A stretch of 64,000 nt of DNA from Liolophura sinensis (taxonomy: Eukaryota > Mollusca > Polyplacophora > Chitonida > Chitonidae). Location of the stretch: the NCBI RefSeq assembly GCF_032854445.1, contig NC_088299.1, forward strand, positions 16,485,608 through 16,549,607, in the 5' to 3' direction. The notes beneath the pieces are model-generated. The model was given only the letters and a program-made list of their open reading frames with translations. It was not told where the DNA came from and ran no database searches. The position numbers and the translations under genes were made by a program. Of the stretch, positions 1 to 9,870 are shown piece after piece. Each line of letters starts with the position of its first letter. The stretch's first letter is position 1.

Positions 1-480
1 CATGTAAGTTTAAGTACAAAAAGCAATATTTTATGACCTTTATTTGGCTTTTCAATCCCTCTTCAATTTGTACTATCAGCCTGTATGTAGTTAAGACAAA
101 TTTGTTTTTTGTTTTGTTTTGGGGTTTTTTTTAGCTGGGGGAGGAGGGGGGAGTTAAAGAGCTACATAAATGACAAACTGTTCTTGTAAGTCTTTCCAAT
201 TGCTGATAAGATTTCTAAAAGTTGCGAGCACAGCGCTTGTGTTACATTTACGTTAAGGTGGCTATTTTTGAACATCGTCCTGGTTAGTATTTTTGTAATG
301 ACGCTGCACTTGTCAGTATTACTGGTTCTCTGTTAGTTTGACCGTGGTTCTGCTGCGATCAACCTTCTTAAGGGCCTGACCACAAATGTCTGAAAATAAA
401 TTGTTTGCCTTGTATGTTGTTGTTTTCTGTTGGGTTGATGCTGCAATGTCATGAGCCGATTGGCATGTACACGTACGTAC

Positions 481-593
481 CTGATAAAGCTGGGTGGATT
501 CTTCCCGAATCTTCCGGTGTCCTTTTCCTGTAATTCCTGTGTCATTTTTATTCCGTAAAACACCAGCTTTCCTGTGGGCTCAATCATATTGTC
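481..593 (-). CDS. Candidate internal exon, unknown product
   Basis: A 113-bp open stretch on the minus strand lies between an AG acceptor (ggtcag) and a strong donor (cag|gtacgt). It reads about 37 residues, starting DNMIEPTGKLVFYG and ending NPPSFIR, and leaves phase 2. The composition looks protein-like and no stop interrupts it. I do not recognise the family, and no partner exon was found in the window, so it may belong to a gene extending off the left edge. It could equally be a chance open frame. Only the splice signals and the open frame are seen; coding status is inferred. Confidence 0.3.
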
Positions 594-1070
594 CTGACCT
601 ATTACTCTCAATCGAACAAATAAATCTCCTCAGTCTTGGCGTCAAAACATTAGTATACCAGACGTCAGCCAAAATGGTCAGTCCAGTACAATAGTCAATA
701 TCAATATAGTCATTGCAAAGCTGTCAATATTATTAAAGACTTACAGTGTGATCAGAAATGCCTCTGATATGCAAACACGTTAAACACCACCCGTTGGTCA
801 TATTTGTCAACGGTGATGTGTAAAACACTCGGCACGTACGCGTCAAGCGCACGGCACACCTAGTCGTTACTGCTCACTTTCAAAACACAGATGTGTAACG
901 TATTGCACACCTGTGATGTGAGGCGCGGACAGGGCCTCATCTCTTTAAAATTCGGTTTCAGAACTTTTATATATTTGATAGATATCACATTACCAGCCAG
1001 TTTCTCTTCATCATACGTTAAACCCCAAGCACTCACTCGTCTTCATCATATGCACTTTTTACAGCGTTAT

Positions 1071-1605
1071 GTGGACAGTATGACAGTTTGGATTGTCCAG
1101 CACAACAGTGTGGCAGCTTGGATTATCCATTCAGACAGTGTGACAGTTTCGATTGTCCATCACGACAGTGTGACAGCTTGGATTGTCCATCACGACAGTG
1201 TGACAGCTTGGATTGTCCATCATGACAGTGTGACCGTTTGGATTGTCCATCACGACAGTGTGACAGCTTGAATTGTCTATTAGGACATTGTGACAGTTTG
1301 GATTATCCATCGCGACAGTTTGGATTATCTGTCACGACAGTATGATACTGGATTGTCCCGGACATGTGTGACAGCTTGGATTGTCCATCATGGCAGTGTG
1401 ACAGCTTGGATTGTCCATCACGACGGTGTGACAGCTTGGGTTGTCCATCATGACAGTGTGACAGCTTAGATTGTCCATCACCACAGTTTGACAGCTTGGA
1501 TTGTCCATCATGACAGTGTGACAGCTTGGATTTCCCATCTTCACATTGTTGCAGTTTGGACTGACCATAACGAAAGTTTGGATTGTCCAGCACGACATCC
1601 ATGAC
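1071..1605. repeat. 30-bp minisatellite (about 18 units)
   Basis: Head-to-tail units containing GACAGCTTGGATTGTCCATC, with a disordered patch around 1321-1370. Because the unit is a multiple of three, long open frames appear on both strands through the array. They show no start context, splice signal or known domain, so I read them as a by-product of the period. Confidence 0.92.
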
Positions 1606-4600
1606 AAGATGCATTTAAGAACCTTAAATAATTCCACAAGTGTTTATTTTTGTGTGCAGCTTGCGTTTCTAAGGCCTTATCATTAGTGCGATTTTGTCAG
1701 GGATCAGAATAAGATCATTTTGTTGAATTATTTTAATTCCTGGTGAGTATTTGGTCAATTCCATGGAACTTGTTCACTTATGCTCATTTTTAAACTTGTA
1801 TCCTGCCATTTAAATCGCATACTGTCTGAAAGATAAGATCATTTGACTGATCTAGGAATATTTGGAAAAATAATTTTGAGGACAGTGCTGATTTCAAGAA
1901 TTTCACTGAAATTTAAACACCAGATATTTGACACTTGTGCATATATTGTATTGCAACCATGTAGCTATTTGTTTTTACGCTTCTTGATCAAGTGTTTTGA
2001 GAAATCACAGAAAATTTGAAGGAGTTTTTTAATTTTATGATTTCGAAATTATTATGTAGCACCCGTCACATTTTGGATGAATTTCCTAAAATTTCCTAAA
2101 AAATATACATATACATAAATGTCTCTCTTTGTTTTCTTCTTTCAACTTGAAGAAAACATTTACACTGTGGGGTTACTTTTCTAATTTTTGTTAATTAAAA
2201 TGGCTAATTAGCTACAAATTTCATGTGACGGGAGCTACATCATAATACGTAGTACCCGTCACAATCAGTACAATTAAGTGCAGAGACTGTATTAACTGAT
2301 TTAGGCCTTGGGGGTGTGATCACAGGAAACTATTGCTTATTTCAATAGTGAATGTACCGATATAAATGTACAAAATGGAAATTCTGAATGTAATTAATTT
2401 CTGCTTTAACACGTTCAATTATCGTTTAATCTGTCCCAGATCACATGGTCTGTCCTATTCTGCGTGCTTGTCGCATAAGAAGCAAATTAGAATTTAATGT
2501 AAATATTAACAGCAGCTTAAAATAATTTCTTTTTGCTAATGACCATTTCAGGCACATGTATGCAATCTGAACATTTCGTGACAAGATCTTCAAGGCAGTG
2601 TTAATAGTTCACCTGTACCACATACCTCCACGGCGGCCATAGTTATCAATTCAAAAAGGAATTGATGATATGCTTTCTACATGTAGATTGTATTGACTGA
2701 TTTAGGTCTCGGTGGTGTCATTAAAGGAAACTATTATCCATTAGTCGGACATTTAAATGCAAACAAGGCAGTAAAGAAAAAATTTGAGAACAATTTTCAA
2801 GTAAGAAAACATGTAGTAATGTGTATTCGATCAGGTTTAAAGATACTGTTATATGAAAAGAACAGATTACTCCATGTAAGCAAATCTGATCGCGACAAAA
2901 ACATGCCCATAGAAGAAAACAACAACCTGTATTCAGCTTTCTAGGAAATTTGGCAAGAGCCATAGGGCTTTACAAGCCGGGGGAACATATTGTGGAAAGG
3001 CATGTTGCTTTACATGCACACTGAATTTCTGAGTTTGACTTGGTTTAGTTTTGCTCAATAGTGGAATGTTAACCGTCTGCCTTCCTTTCATGTGTCTTTT
3101 AAAGTTGTGATGACTTTTAAAGCAGAAATGCCTTGTTAAGCATGAACATACACAATAATCAGTAGATGCATTCTAACATAATGTAAAGTGATTGGTATTT
3201 CTCATGCATTACCCCTTCTCGTTAAACCCTTGGGTTTTGCGAGATTTTATCAACCCCTGAAAACTTCACACCAGCTTAAATGTAAATAACCTAATAATTC
3301 TCAAGTTATAGGAACAGCTAAGTCATTCTAAAAAAAAACATGTCTGTTGAGGATAACCCAACCAGTCTCCAAAAATGAGCCACACTCTAAATTTTTTATT
3401 CACCTTCCAATGAATTTTCTTTAAATGTTACTTTCTTTAAAATCTCTGTCTTTAATTTCATGCCTAATTTCATTAGCCAGTATAAAAAAAATCCCCCTAC
3501 CGGCTGACCCTACTTTTATGATAGGGCTGTGTTAAGCCTAAAAAAGGAAATTTTTAAGGATACCATTAACTGTATACGTACACGGTAACTGTGAGAAGCA
3601 CTCAGGTGCATGTATTATGGCAGAACAAACGTTCACACCGTTAACACCAGTCACATTTTGATAAAGGTCACCAATCAGTGAATAGGTTTAATATGGGTAG
3701 ATGTATCGATAGAAGATCAATAAACATAAGTCAGTTAGTATTGGCTGTAACATATTCGTCTTTATTCTGGTATACTAAAAACTAAACAATAGGCCTATAT
3801 GTCACAAATTCACTGGAACTTAGTACACTCTGTGCCCTGATGTATTAGGCCAAGTATTGGGTATATAGTGGAAGATGGCACAACTATTATCAACCTAATT
3901 CCCCATGTCAGACTAAGGTATTTCACCTACACACAGAGTGGGATAGACACAGTGACAGACACGTGATGATGCAAAAGTTCAGGCAACTAACATCATCACT
4001 CACGTTGAAATAATTACTTGAAACCAGTAAATGTCATTTATAAATGTACTGTCTGGTTCTTCTATTGCTTTTAAAATAAATTTAGGTGGCACAGTTTCAA
4101 GCATGTCGCACCCATTACAAGACCTGTAGCACCTGTCACGGAAATGGTTTTGATTCGACAGGGCTAATACTGTATCTGTATCTCTTAGTCTGCAGTGATG
4201 CATGAACAGTATTCACTCAACCAATCTTCAAGCCTAAAATTTGGGTTCAGTCTTAAATCAGAGGGATCAGTAAAGATGTCAAAGTCATCAGTGATTTTTG
4301 TATGTAGCACCCGTCACATTAGGCAAAACTAGCCTCTATTATGATCGGTTTATGTCTCCTAATAACTTTTGCCCTCTTGATATATTTCCCAGGATGATCA
4401 TTTCTTGCTGTGTTAAGAATGGCAGTGTCCTTACGGTTTTTAACTGTTTATTTGATACCTGAATGAATAAAAAACAATCTGAATGTAGGACTCGTCACGT
4501 GGGATTGACCATATACAGAAAGCACGTGGAACAGTGTCCGCACATGTATTAAAGCTCTCAAAGAGGTCCAGACAGAGAATGGCGGGTTTTTCGATTTAAC

Positions 4601-4620
4601 TGGTTTTGATAGTCTGTAGA
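1606..4620. other. Gene-poor AT-rich stretch with a dispersed 16-bp motif
   Basis: About 3 kb with no supported gene. Two things stand out. One is a partly duplicated segment (2286-2340 and 2689-2742). The other is the motif GTAGCACCCGTCACAT, near-exact at about 2056 and 4303, with variants at about 2249 (GTAGTACCCGTCACAA), 4129 (GTAGCACCTGTCACGG) and 4483 (GTAGGACTCGTCACGT), and an inverted form at about 2223 (TGTGACGGGAGCTACAT). These are described in the findings. Confidence 0.6.
2706..2800 (+). CDS. Candidate exon, unknown product
   Basis: A 95-bp open stretch runs from a plausible acceptor (gactgatttag) to a donor (caa|gtaaga). It reads 31 residues from LGGVIKGNYYPLVG to FENNFQ, entering in phase 1 and leaving in phase 0. 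A truncated relative at about 2305 follows an almost identical acceptor and reads LGGVITGNYCLFQ before a stop. The pair could be a duplicated exon, one copy of which has decayed, or part of an unrecognised transposon. No family recognised and no neighbouring exon found. Confidence 0.25.
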
Positions 4621-4775
4621 TTTTTTTTTTTTTTTGATTGATGTTTTACGCCGTACTCAAGAATATTTCACTTATACGACGGCGGCCAGCATTATGGTTG
4701 GTGGTAACCGGGCAGAGCGAGTGGGAAACCCATGACCATCCGCAGGTTGCTGCCAGACCTCCTCTGTAGAGGAGT
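4621..4775 (-). mobile_element. SINE-A copy, 5'-truncated
   Basis: A T-run at 4621-4634 (the A-rich tail in minus orientation) is followed by the family 3' domain: gttttacgccgtactcaag, then cgacggcggccagcattatgg and cgcaggttgctgccagacct. The tRNA-like head is missing. The insertion lies just downstream of the lectin gene's stop codon (4808-4810) and in the same orientation as the gene, so it could lie within or just beyond that gene's 3' UTR. Confidence 0.85.
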
Positions 4776-4807
4776 AAATACTATGTACGATAGACTATGT
4801 CTGAATG

Positions 4808-5031
4808 TTAGGTCATAGTAATCTCACACAATCCACGATATTTCGAGTCCACATATCCATCATCCAATCCAAACTGTCCAAAATAGTGTCCCCCAGAGAT
4901 GAGGTTCTTCTCACTGCCTCTGACTCTGTCTGGTTGTCCTCCGTGCCAGAATTTGCTGCTAAGAGGAATTGGTACTCCTGATAGCCACGCCCACTCTGAA
5001 CCCAGCCTGTATGCTCCAAGCCAGTAGGACC
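4808..5031 (-). CDS. PAN/C-type lectin protein, exon 3 (C-terminal half of lectin domain)
   Basis: Terminal exon of the three-exon minus-strand gene that starts at 8431. It begins after ccttag in phase 1, which matches the preceding donor at 6870, and ends at TAA. It reads the second half of a C-type lectin fold: SYWLGA, then WAWLSG, then GQPD, then GLDDGY, then LCEIT at the end. QPD sits where the EPN/QPD sugar-specificity triplet lies in known C-type lectins; QPD is classically galactose-type. The place of the WND motif is taken by LDD. The two cysteines that usually form the inner loop disulfide (before and after WND) are both absent, while the last cysteine (LCE) is present. Calcium binding is therefore uncertain. 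Motifs are seen; sugar preference is inference. Confidence 0.8.
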
Positions 5032-5402
5032 CTAAGGCAGATGAGTGAATAAAGGTACTATAATGTTAAATATATGTCAAATATGATAAATACATTTAAG
5101 AAATACCTGTAAATATACGGCTATGTTGGAAAAAATACGTCACTTTAGTCTTTTGGCCAGAGTTTAAAAGGTCTTTCTATATATTTTGGAATCATGTGTC
5201 ATGGGAAGCGTCCTTTTTAACAATTATCACCATTTTTATCTGCCTCTATCGATAGCAATCGAAATAAAGTTTTCCCATGTCTGGGTAATAAAGACCATGT
5301 GCTGAATATTTATACCGTCGTGGAAACACGTTTCGTATGAAAAAAAATAGCTTCGTATGTCAACTGCATGTGGGTAGCTCTTAGGGAATCTCCAGGTCTG
5401 AA

Positions 5403-5645
5403 TGGTTAGCCTTCTAGCGCAGAACATTGTTCGCATAAATACGGTCGCCATAAGTCCCAGCGCATGCTGGCTTCTTCTCCGACCGTAGACCTACGTGGGA
5501 AGGTCTTGCAGCAACTTGCGGATGGTCCTGGTTTGCCCCCGGGCTCTGCTCGATTTCTTGTCACCATAATGCTGGCCGCCGTCGTACAATGGAAATATTT
5601 TGAATACGGCATAAAAGACTCATAAAATAAATAATAAAATAAAAG
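5403..5645 (+). mobile_element. SINE-A copy, nearly full length
   Basis: Starts with a tRNA-like head (gttagccttctagcgcagaac ... atgctggcttc). It continues with the central domain (cctacgtgggaaggtcttgc) and the 3' domain (ctggccgccgtcgtac, tgaatacggcataaaa), and ends in an A-rich tail. It lies in intron 2 of the lectin gene, antisense to it. Confidence 0.85.
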
Positions 5646-5717
5646 TTTTTAGTTTGTGTACAGTTAATCTCACGGACAATGCAGACTGTTACGATATGTT
5701 TTTGCACTCGGCACTGA

Positions 5718-6446
5718 TAGTTGCGGAGTTGGCTACAGGTAGGCCTAACTCCCATCTCAAGCAATGCAGTTGCGAGAGTTACGATGTGAAATAGCCCCAA
5801 GTGTGTCGGACTGACGCTATAAGTAACATTTAACGCTGTTGACACACCCATCAAAACTCCCCGAGCGTAAATTCAACGACAACCGCGTACTTTCTGTAGC
5901 CTGTACTTAACTGACTTTTTGTGAAACTCGCCGAACCAAAAGGGTCTGTTCATGACAAATAATCACGTTTTCTTAGCCTTTAAAGTAACAGTTAGTGAGC
6001 CAGCCCCATCATGTTGCTACTACCAGCGACTGCTTCAGGGGCCTGATAGTTATGTAGAGCGTCCGCCTCGAAGTCTGAAGACCTGAGATCAAATCCGGGT
6101 CGGATCATACTAAAGACTGAAATAATGGCACTCGTTGCTGCCTCGCTTGGCACTCAGCATTGAAAGGTTAGAGCATGAAAGCAGGACTGGTTGGACCGGT
6201 GTCAGTATAATGTGGGGTGTCATGTCTGGTATCTTCGGTATGATATTTCAGTGGCGGCAGCATTTTGGCGGCATGGACTAGCCCTGCCACAAGGAGACAC
6301 AGTGTATGTAGGCCTACACACACCTAATGCGCGTGTGAGCAGCGGTAAATGGCCCCTACCTAAAATCCGAAACATTTGTGGCTGTTCCACACTTAACTCT
6401 CGCAGCTACGTTGCTCGAAATGAGAGTTATCCCACTCTCCAATTAT
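5718..6446. mobile_element. Non-autonomous DNA transposon with ~125-bp terminal inverted repeats (family D), split by a SINE
   Basis: The left arm (5718-5845) is the reverse complement of the right arm (about 6325-6446). Shared blocks include TAACTCTCGCA, a TTGCTxGAxATGxGAGTTA block, and ends of the type AGTTGCGGAG. The interior (about 5900-5995, aaaagggtctgttcatga) recurs in a second copy at 26448-26932. A SINE-B (6038-6318) interrupts the interior here. No transposase frame is visible. Seen directly: inverted arms and the related second copy. Superfamily unknown. Confidence 0.7.
6038..6318 (+). mobile_element. SINE-B copy, full-length type
   Basis: tRNA-like head: cctgatagttatgtagagcg resembles a polymerase III A box, and gatcaaatccgggtcgg resembles a B box. 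The body (cctcgcttggcactcagcat, ggttggaccggtgtcagtat) also occurs in the copy at 14521-15328. Inserted inside the family-D transposon. Confidence 0.75.
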
Positions 6447-6560
6447 GTATGTATGTATGTATGTATGTATGTATGTATGTATGTATGTATGTATGTATGT
6501 ATGTATGTATGTACGTATGTATGTACGTACGTACGTACGTATGTATGTATGTATGTACGT
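6445..6560. repeat. (ATGT)n microsatellite with ACGT variants
   Basis: About 29 tetranucleotide units of ATGT, some changed to ACGT, directly abutting the right end of the family-D transposon. The repeat gives a meaningless CMYV-type open frame. Confidence 0.97.
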
Positions 6561-6869
6561 AACCTAATGGTATAAACGACTTTTCTTTGGGTTTGTGAGG
6601 ACACTTGCGTTGACAACCGTGCTAGCGGAAACCTTTGTTGTTCTCATGGTTTACAGGCTAGGGTTGACATACCCATAAATTTCACCGCCGAGTAGGCCTA
6701 TACCGTATAAAATACAAATCAAATACAAATACAGCGATGCCGGTTATCAAGCTGCCATTTCTGGTTTAAAATATTGGTATATTTGGAATCTGCATAAATG
6801 GCTTGAGCTCCAAAAACATACTGAAGCCTACTTGGTCAATTAATGTACAAAGTGACAAAAACGTCTTAC

Positions 6870-7055
6870 TCAATTCATTTCCGATTGTTTCCTTCATGTA
6901 CATGAACTTTTCGTCTGTGTCCAAAGAAATCAAATCCCCGCCCTTTTTCTGACATTCTTTCCTGCATTCTTCCCACAGACACTCCTCAGTTGTCTTCCAA
7001 AAACACAAATTCAGATTCTCAGCAAAGTGGAATCCCTCAATCTTTGGGCATTCTC
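6870..7055 (-). CDS. PAN/C-type lectin protein, exon 2 (N-terminal half of lectin domain)
   Basis: A 186-bp exon with phase-1 boundaries on both sides. The acceptor is ccacag|ga (minus strand) and the donor is ttga|gtaaga. It encodes the first half of the lectin domain: ECPKIEGFHF, NLCFW, ECLWEECRKECQKKGGDLISL, and a helix ending GNEL. The C-P-x-G-F start, the aromatic after the second cysteine, and the C-x3-C...GG-x-L block are standard for this fold. Extra cysteines (EC, EEC, KEC) suggest family-specific disulfides. The exon joins in frame to exon 3 to give NELRSYWLGA across the junction, which is strong support for the model. Confidence 0.82.
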
Positions 7056-7101
7056 CTGTGGTTAAGATAAAGGTTCCATTGTAAGTCCATATATCGGTAC
7101 A

Positions 7102-7358
7102 GGGGCTTCCGTAGCTCAGTTGATTAGCGCCCAAGCGCAGCATAATGACACAGGAGCCTCTCACCAATGCGGTCGCTGTGAGTTCAAGTTCAGCTCATGC
7201 TGGCTTCCTCCCCGGACATGGGAAGATCTTGCAGCAACCTGCGGATAGTCGGGGGTTCCTCTGGGCTGCCTCGATTTCCTCCCATTATAGCGCTGGCCGC
7301 CGTCGTTTAATTGAAATATTCTTGACTACGGCGTAAAACACCAATCAAATAAAAAAAA
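7102..7358 (+). mobile_element. SINE-A copy, full length with tRNA-derived head
   Basis: The best reference copy in the window. The head has an A-box-like run (gtagctcagttgattagcg) and a B-box-like run (gagttcaagttc). It is followed by the central domain (gggaagatcttgcagcaacc), the 3' domain (ctggccgccgtcg, cttgactacggcgtaaaaca) and an A-rich tail. GGTACA occurs on both flanks (7096-7101 and 7364-7369), a probable target-site duplication. It sits in intron 1 of the lectin gene, about 50 bp upstream of exon 2, antisense to the gene. Confidence 0.9.
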
Positions 7359-8157
7359 TTATGGGTACATGTACATATACATCGCATCATAAGTCTACAT
7401 CAACATTTATTGCCTCTCTCTACCATTAATGGACCACCTAGAAGTAGCCAAATACAAATCAATGACTGTGTGCAAGAAACAGTCACCACGACGACGTACA
7501 TTTACTTTAGTGTTTTCCTCAGCATATTCAAATCTAGCAAAAACATTTTACAAGAGCCCTTTAGGTGAGAAATATCTAGGAAAATTGTCTGCTTTCACTG
7601 TTCACTATGCACTTTAACCCCTAAATGTGAACGAAGGATCTGTGTTTAGCGACATAATGTAAGGTCTTTTCCGAATGAATACACATTTGGTGTATTTTCA
7701 GGCTCTAGTAGCAGCAGAATAGGCGATAGCAGACCGACTTTACTTGTTACGTGCCTTGGAAGTGTAATACGAAGTTTCAAGACTTGGGCATGTACGACGT
7801 CTTTGTCATTTGTTATGCTATGCTATGTATTTAGAACCTTTATAAATGTTTGCTTTAAATGGAACATACGAAACAAAGGCGTTTCCGAAAGGGATTATCC
7901 TATATTTACCTCTTATAGTTTGACTGTTTCTTGCAAAAAAACGAGGCCAGCGGTACATTAATTTGTACTATCACACATCAGTGGCCTTCAGGAGTTGAAC
8001 ACAATATACGTTACAAATTCAAGACAAGCTAAATTTATAACGTTTACTTTGGGTCAATAGTATATATGTAAAATTCCCTGATGCTGTTTATCAGCTTTAT
8101 ATATGTATCTCTAAAACACTTGTTAAAATTGGTAACAAAATTCATCATCGTACTCAC

Positions 8158-8431
8158 TGTTTTTTACTTGATAACGTCCTCCATTAGACTTGGTGTAATG
8201 CAGTTTACTTGTATTAGTGCTGCGATCAAAATCGAATGAGGCACATTTTTCATCGCTACTGCAAAAAACCATGGCTTCTACGGCTGAGCGGCTTGGTACC
8301 TCCTCGTACATGGATCCAGCCAGCTGACTGGACGACCGCCTATGACTGGTGAATATTCTCTCCTGGTCATCCAAACAAAGGACATTGGTTTGTAAGAATA
8401 AAAAAAACACACACAGATATGGAGTCGCCAT
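8158..8431 (-). CDS. PAN/C-type lectin protein, exon 1 (signal peptide and PAN/apple-like segment)
   Basis: First coding exon. The ATG at 8431 is preferred over the in-frame ATG at 8470 because it places a clean hydrophobic signal peptide (MATPYLCVFFLFLQTNVLC) at the N-terminus. The mature part contains AMVFCSSDEKCASFDFD, the C-x5-C-x-S-F pattern of PAN/apple domains, although the domain is short and has only this cysteine pair. The exon ends in phase 1 at aaca|gtgagt. With exons 2 (6870-7055) and 3 (4808-5031) the coding sequence is 684 bp, or 227 residues, with every junction in phase. The product should be a small secreted lectin, of the sort molluscs use in mucosal recognition. Domain order is seen; the role is inferred. 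Untranslated exons and the promoter are not identified. Confidence 0.78.
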
Positions 8432-8731
8432 GTTCCTATCCTTTCCTTCTGCTTTTGTCAGATACTTCACCTGTTGTTTGCCATGTGATCAAGCATCATT
8501 CCCTTCTGTGAGGATTGACTGTTCAGGATGGTGTTTTTGGTTAGACAGAAGCTAGAAGCTGGAGAAACACAAAGTTCGCTGTTATCAGGAATTCGGGCTT
8601 CCGTGACCTTGGACTAATGTGTTCTTATCTGCCACACAGCGTTCAGTGCATTTGACATCAGCTAATGAATAAGTGAAGAAGAGTATAGAGCCATTTGGAT
8701 GCAAAACAATACAAAAAAAGCGCTCACCAGC

Positions 8732-8775
8732 ATGGTATTTATTTATTTATTTGACGCCGTACTGAAAAATAATGA
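8732..8775 (-). mobile_element. SINE-A 3'-end fragment
   Basis: A TATT-rich run then tttgacgccgtactgaaaaa, matching the SINE-A 3' end in minus orientation. The match decays after about 40 bp. Confidence 0.5.
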
Positions 8776-9404
8776 ACCGTCGTTGTGGTTTGACGTGAAA
8801 TTCGTTGACAGAGATCGCCGTATTTACCAGTCAGTAAATAAAGGCGTGTGCATCCAATGTAAGGAAAGTTAATTGCCAAAGGTAATTTCCTCTGCCTGAC
8901 CAAAACTCTCCAGCAGACCACGCTAGTATGCAAACATACATGTACTTCATTCGTCGAGAACATTTCCTTAAAATGCTGTACTTTTCACTGTTTTACAGGC
9001 TTATTCTGCTTCCAACTATATTGATTTTCATAGCTGGTTTTGACACTTTCCGACAAAGGGTACGTGGCTTCAAAATTTGTTCAGTAAAATAAAATATTAT
9101 TGTTGATTGTCGATGACAAAATTGTTTCCACGTCTTAAGATAAATGCGACTGAAAGAGTAAAGGACATGCTTTGGTGTTCGCGGGACCAGTGTCAAAATC
9201 GCGCGTGATATTACCTGTGTCAAATTAAATTAATTTGTTCAATTTAACATTGTAGTATGCATTTTGAGTGATGCTAGAAAAAATGATGTTACTGCTGTTA
9301 TTTAATGGACACATGCAGTACCCCCATTCCATCACCAAAATTATTCTGTTGTAACAACAGCACTTGTCTGTCATATATACAACAGAACAGTTTGTAAAAT
9401 CCAA

Positions 9405-9568
9405 ATTGTGACATATGTACGGAATAATTGGTGGGAAGCATTACACTGTAAAAATATGTACAGAATAATTGGCGGGAAACATTATATTGTAAAAACATGT
9501 GCGGTATAATTGGTGTGAAACATTACATTTGAAAAAACATTTACAGAATAACTGGTGAGAAGCATTAC
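9405..9568. repeat. ~41-bp subterminal tandem repeat (about 4 units)
   Basis: Four diverged units built round GAATAATTGGxGGGAAxCATTA followed by TGTAAAAAxATGT, lying immediately inside the left inverted arm of the 9255-11277 element. Subterminal arrays are common in DNA transposons, where they can bind transposase; that role is inference here. Confidence 0.8.
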
Positions 9569-9639
9569 ATATGGGAAAAGCCTTCATGCACGCACATTTG
9601 CTTGTTATTTGTTTTGTTGGTGACCTACATATGATATCA

Positions 9640-9870
9640 ACCTTACAGTCAAGAGTTCAATCCCGAACCAGGGCAAGCCTACGCCTCCAAAAACTGGCAG
9701 TCGAGGTATACTCTGAAGTACTCGTAGACATACCGTCCACAGGGCGGGAATGGATGGTTGGGGCGATATTATCCGCTGTTTCTGTCTGGCGGTCATATGG
9801 GTCAAGCCATACACTGATACACTTCAGTGGGCGAAGTATGCAACTCACAACACAGGTCTTCGGCACCATA
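9640..9870 (+). mobile_element. Possible tRNA-derived SINE of another family
   Basis: gagttcaatcccgaacc resembles a polymerase III B box, and the stretch is more GC-rich than its surroundings. I did not find a second copy in the window, so the call is weak. Confidence 0.3.

Noticed and set aside
1303-1637. Two ~100-codon open frames, minus strand, with DGQSKLSHCH-type repeats
   Set aside because: By-product of the 30-bp minisatellite.
6191-6562. 123-codon open frame ending in (CMYV)n
   Set aside because: Runs through SINE-B and the ATGT microsatellite; not a gene.
7102-7200. A genuine tRNA gene at the SINE-A head
   Set aside because: A- and B-box-like sequences are present but no complete cloverleaf can be drawn, and it continues directly into the SINE body.
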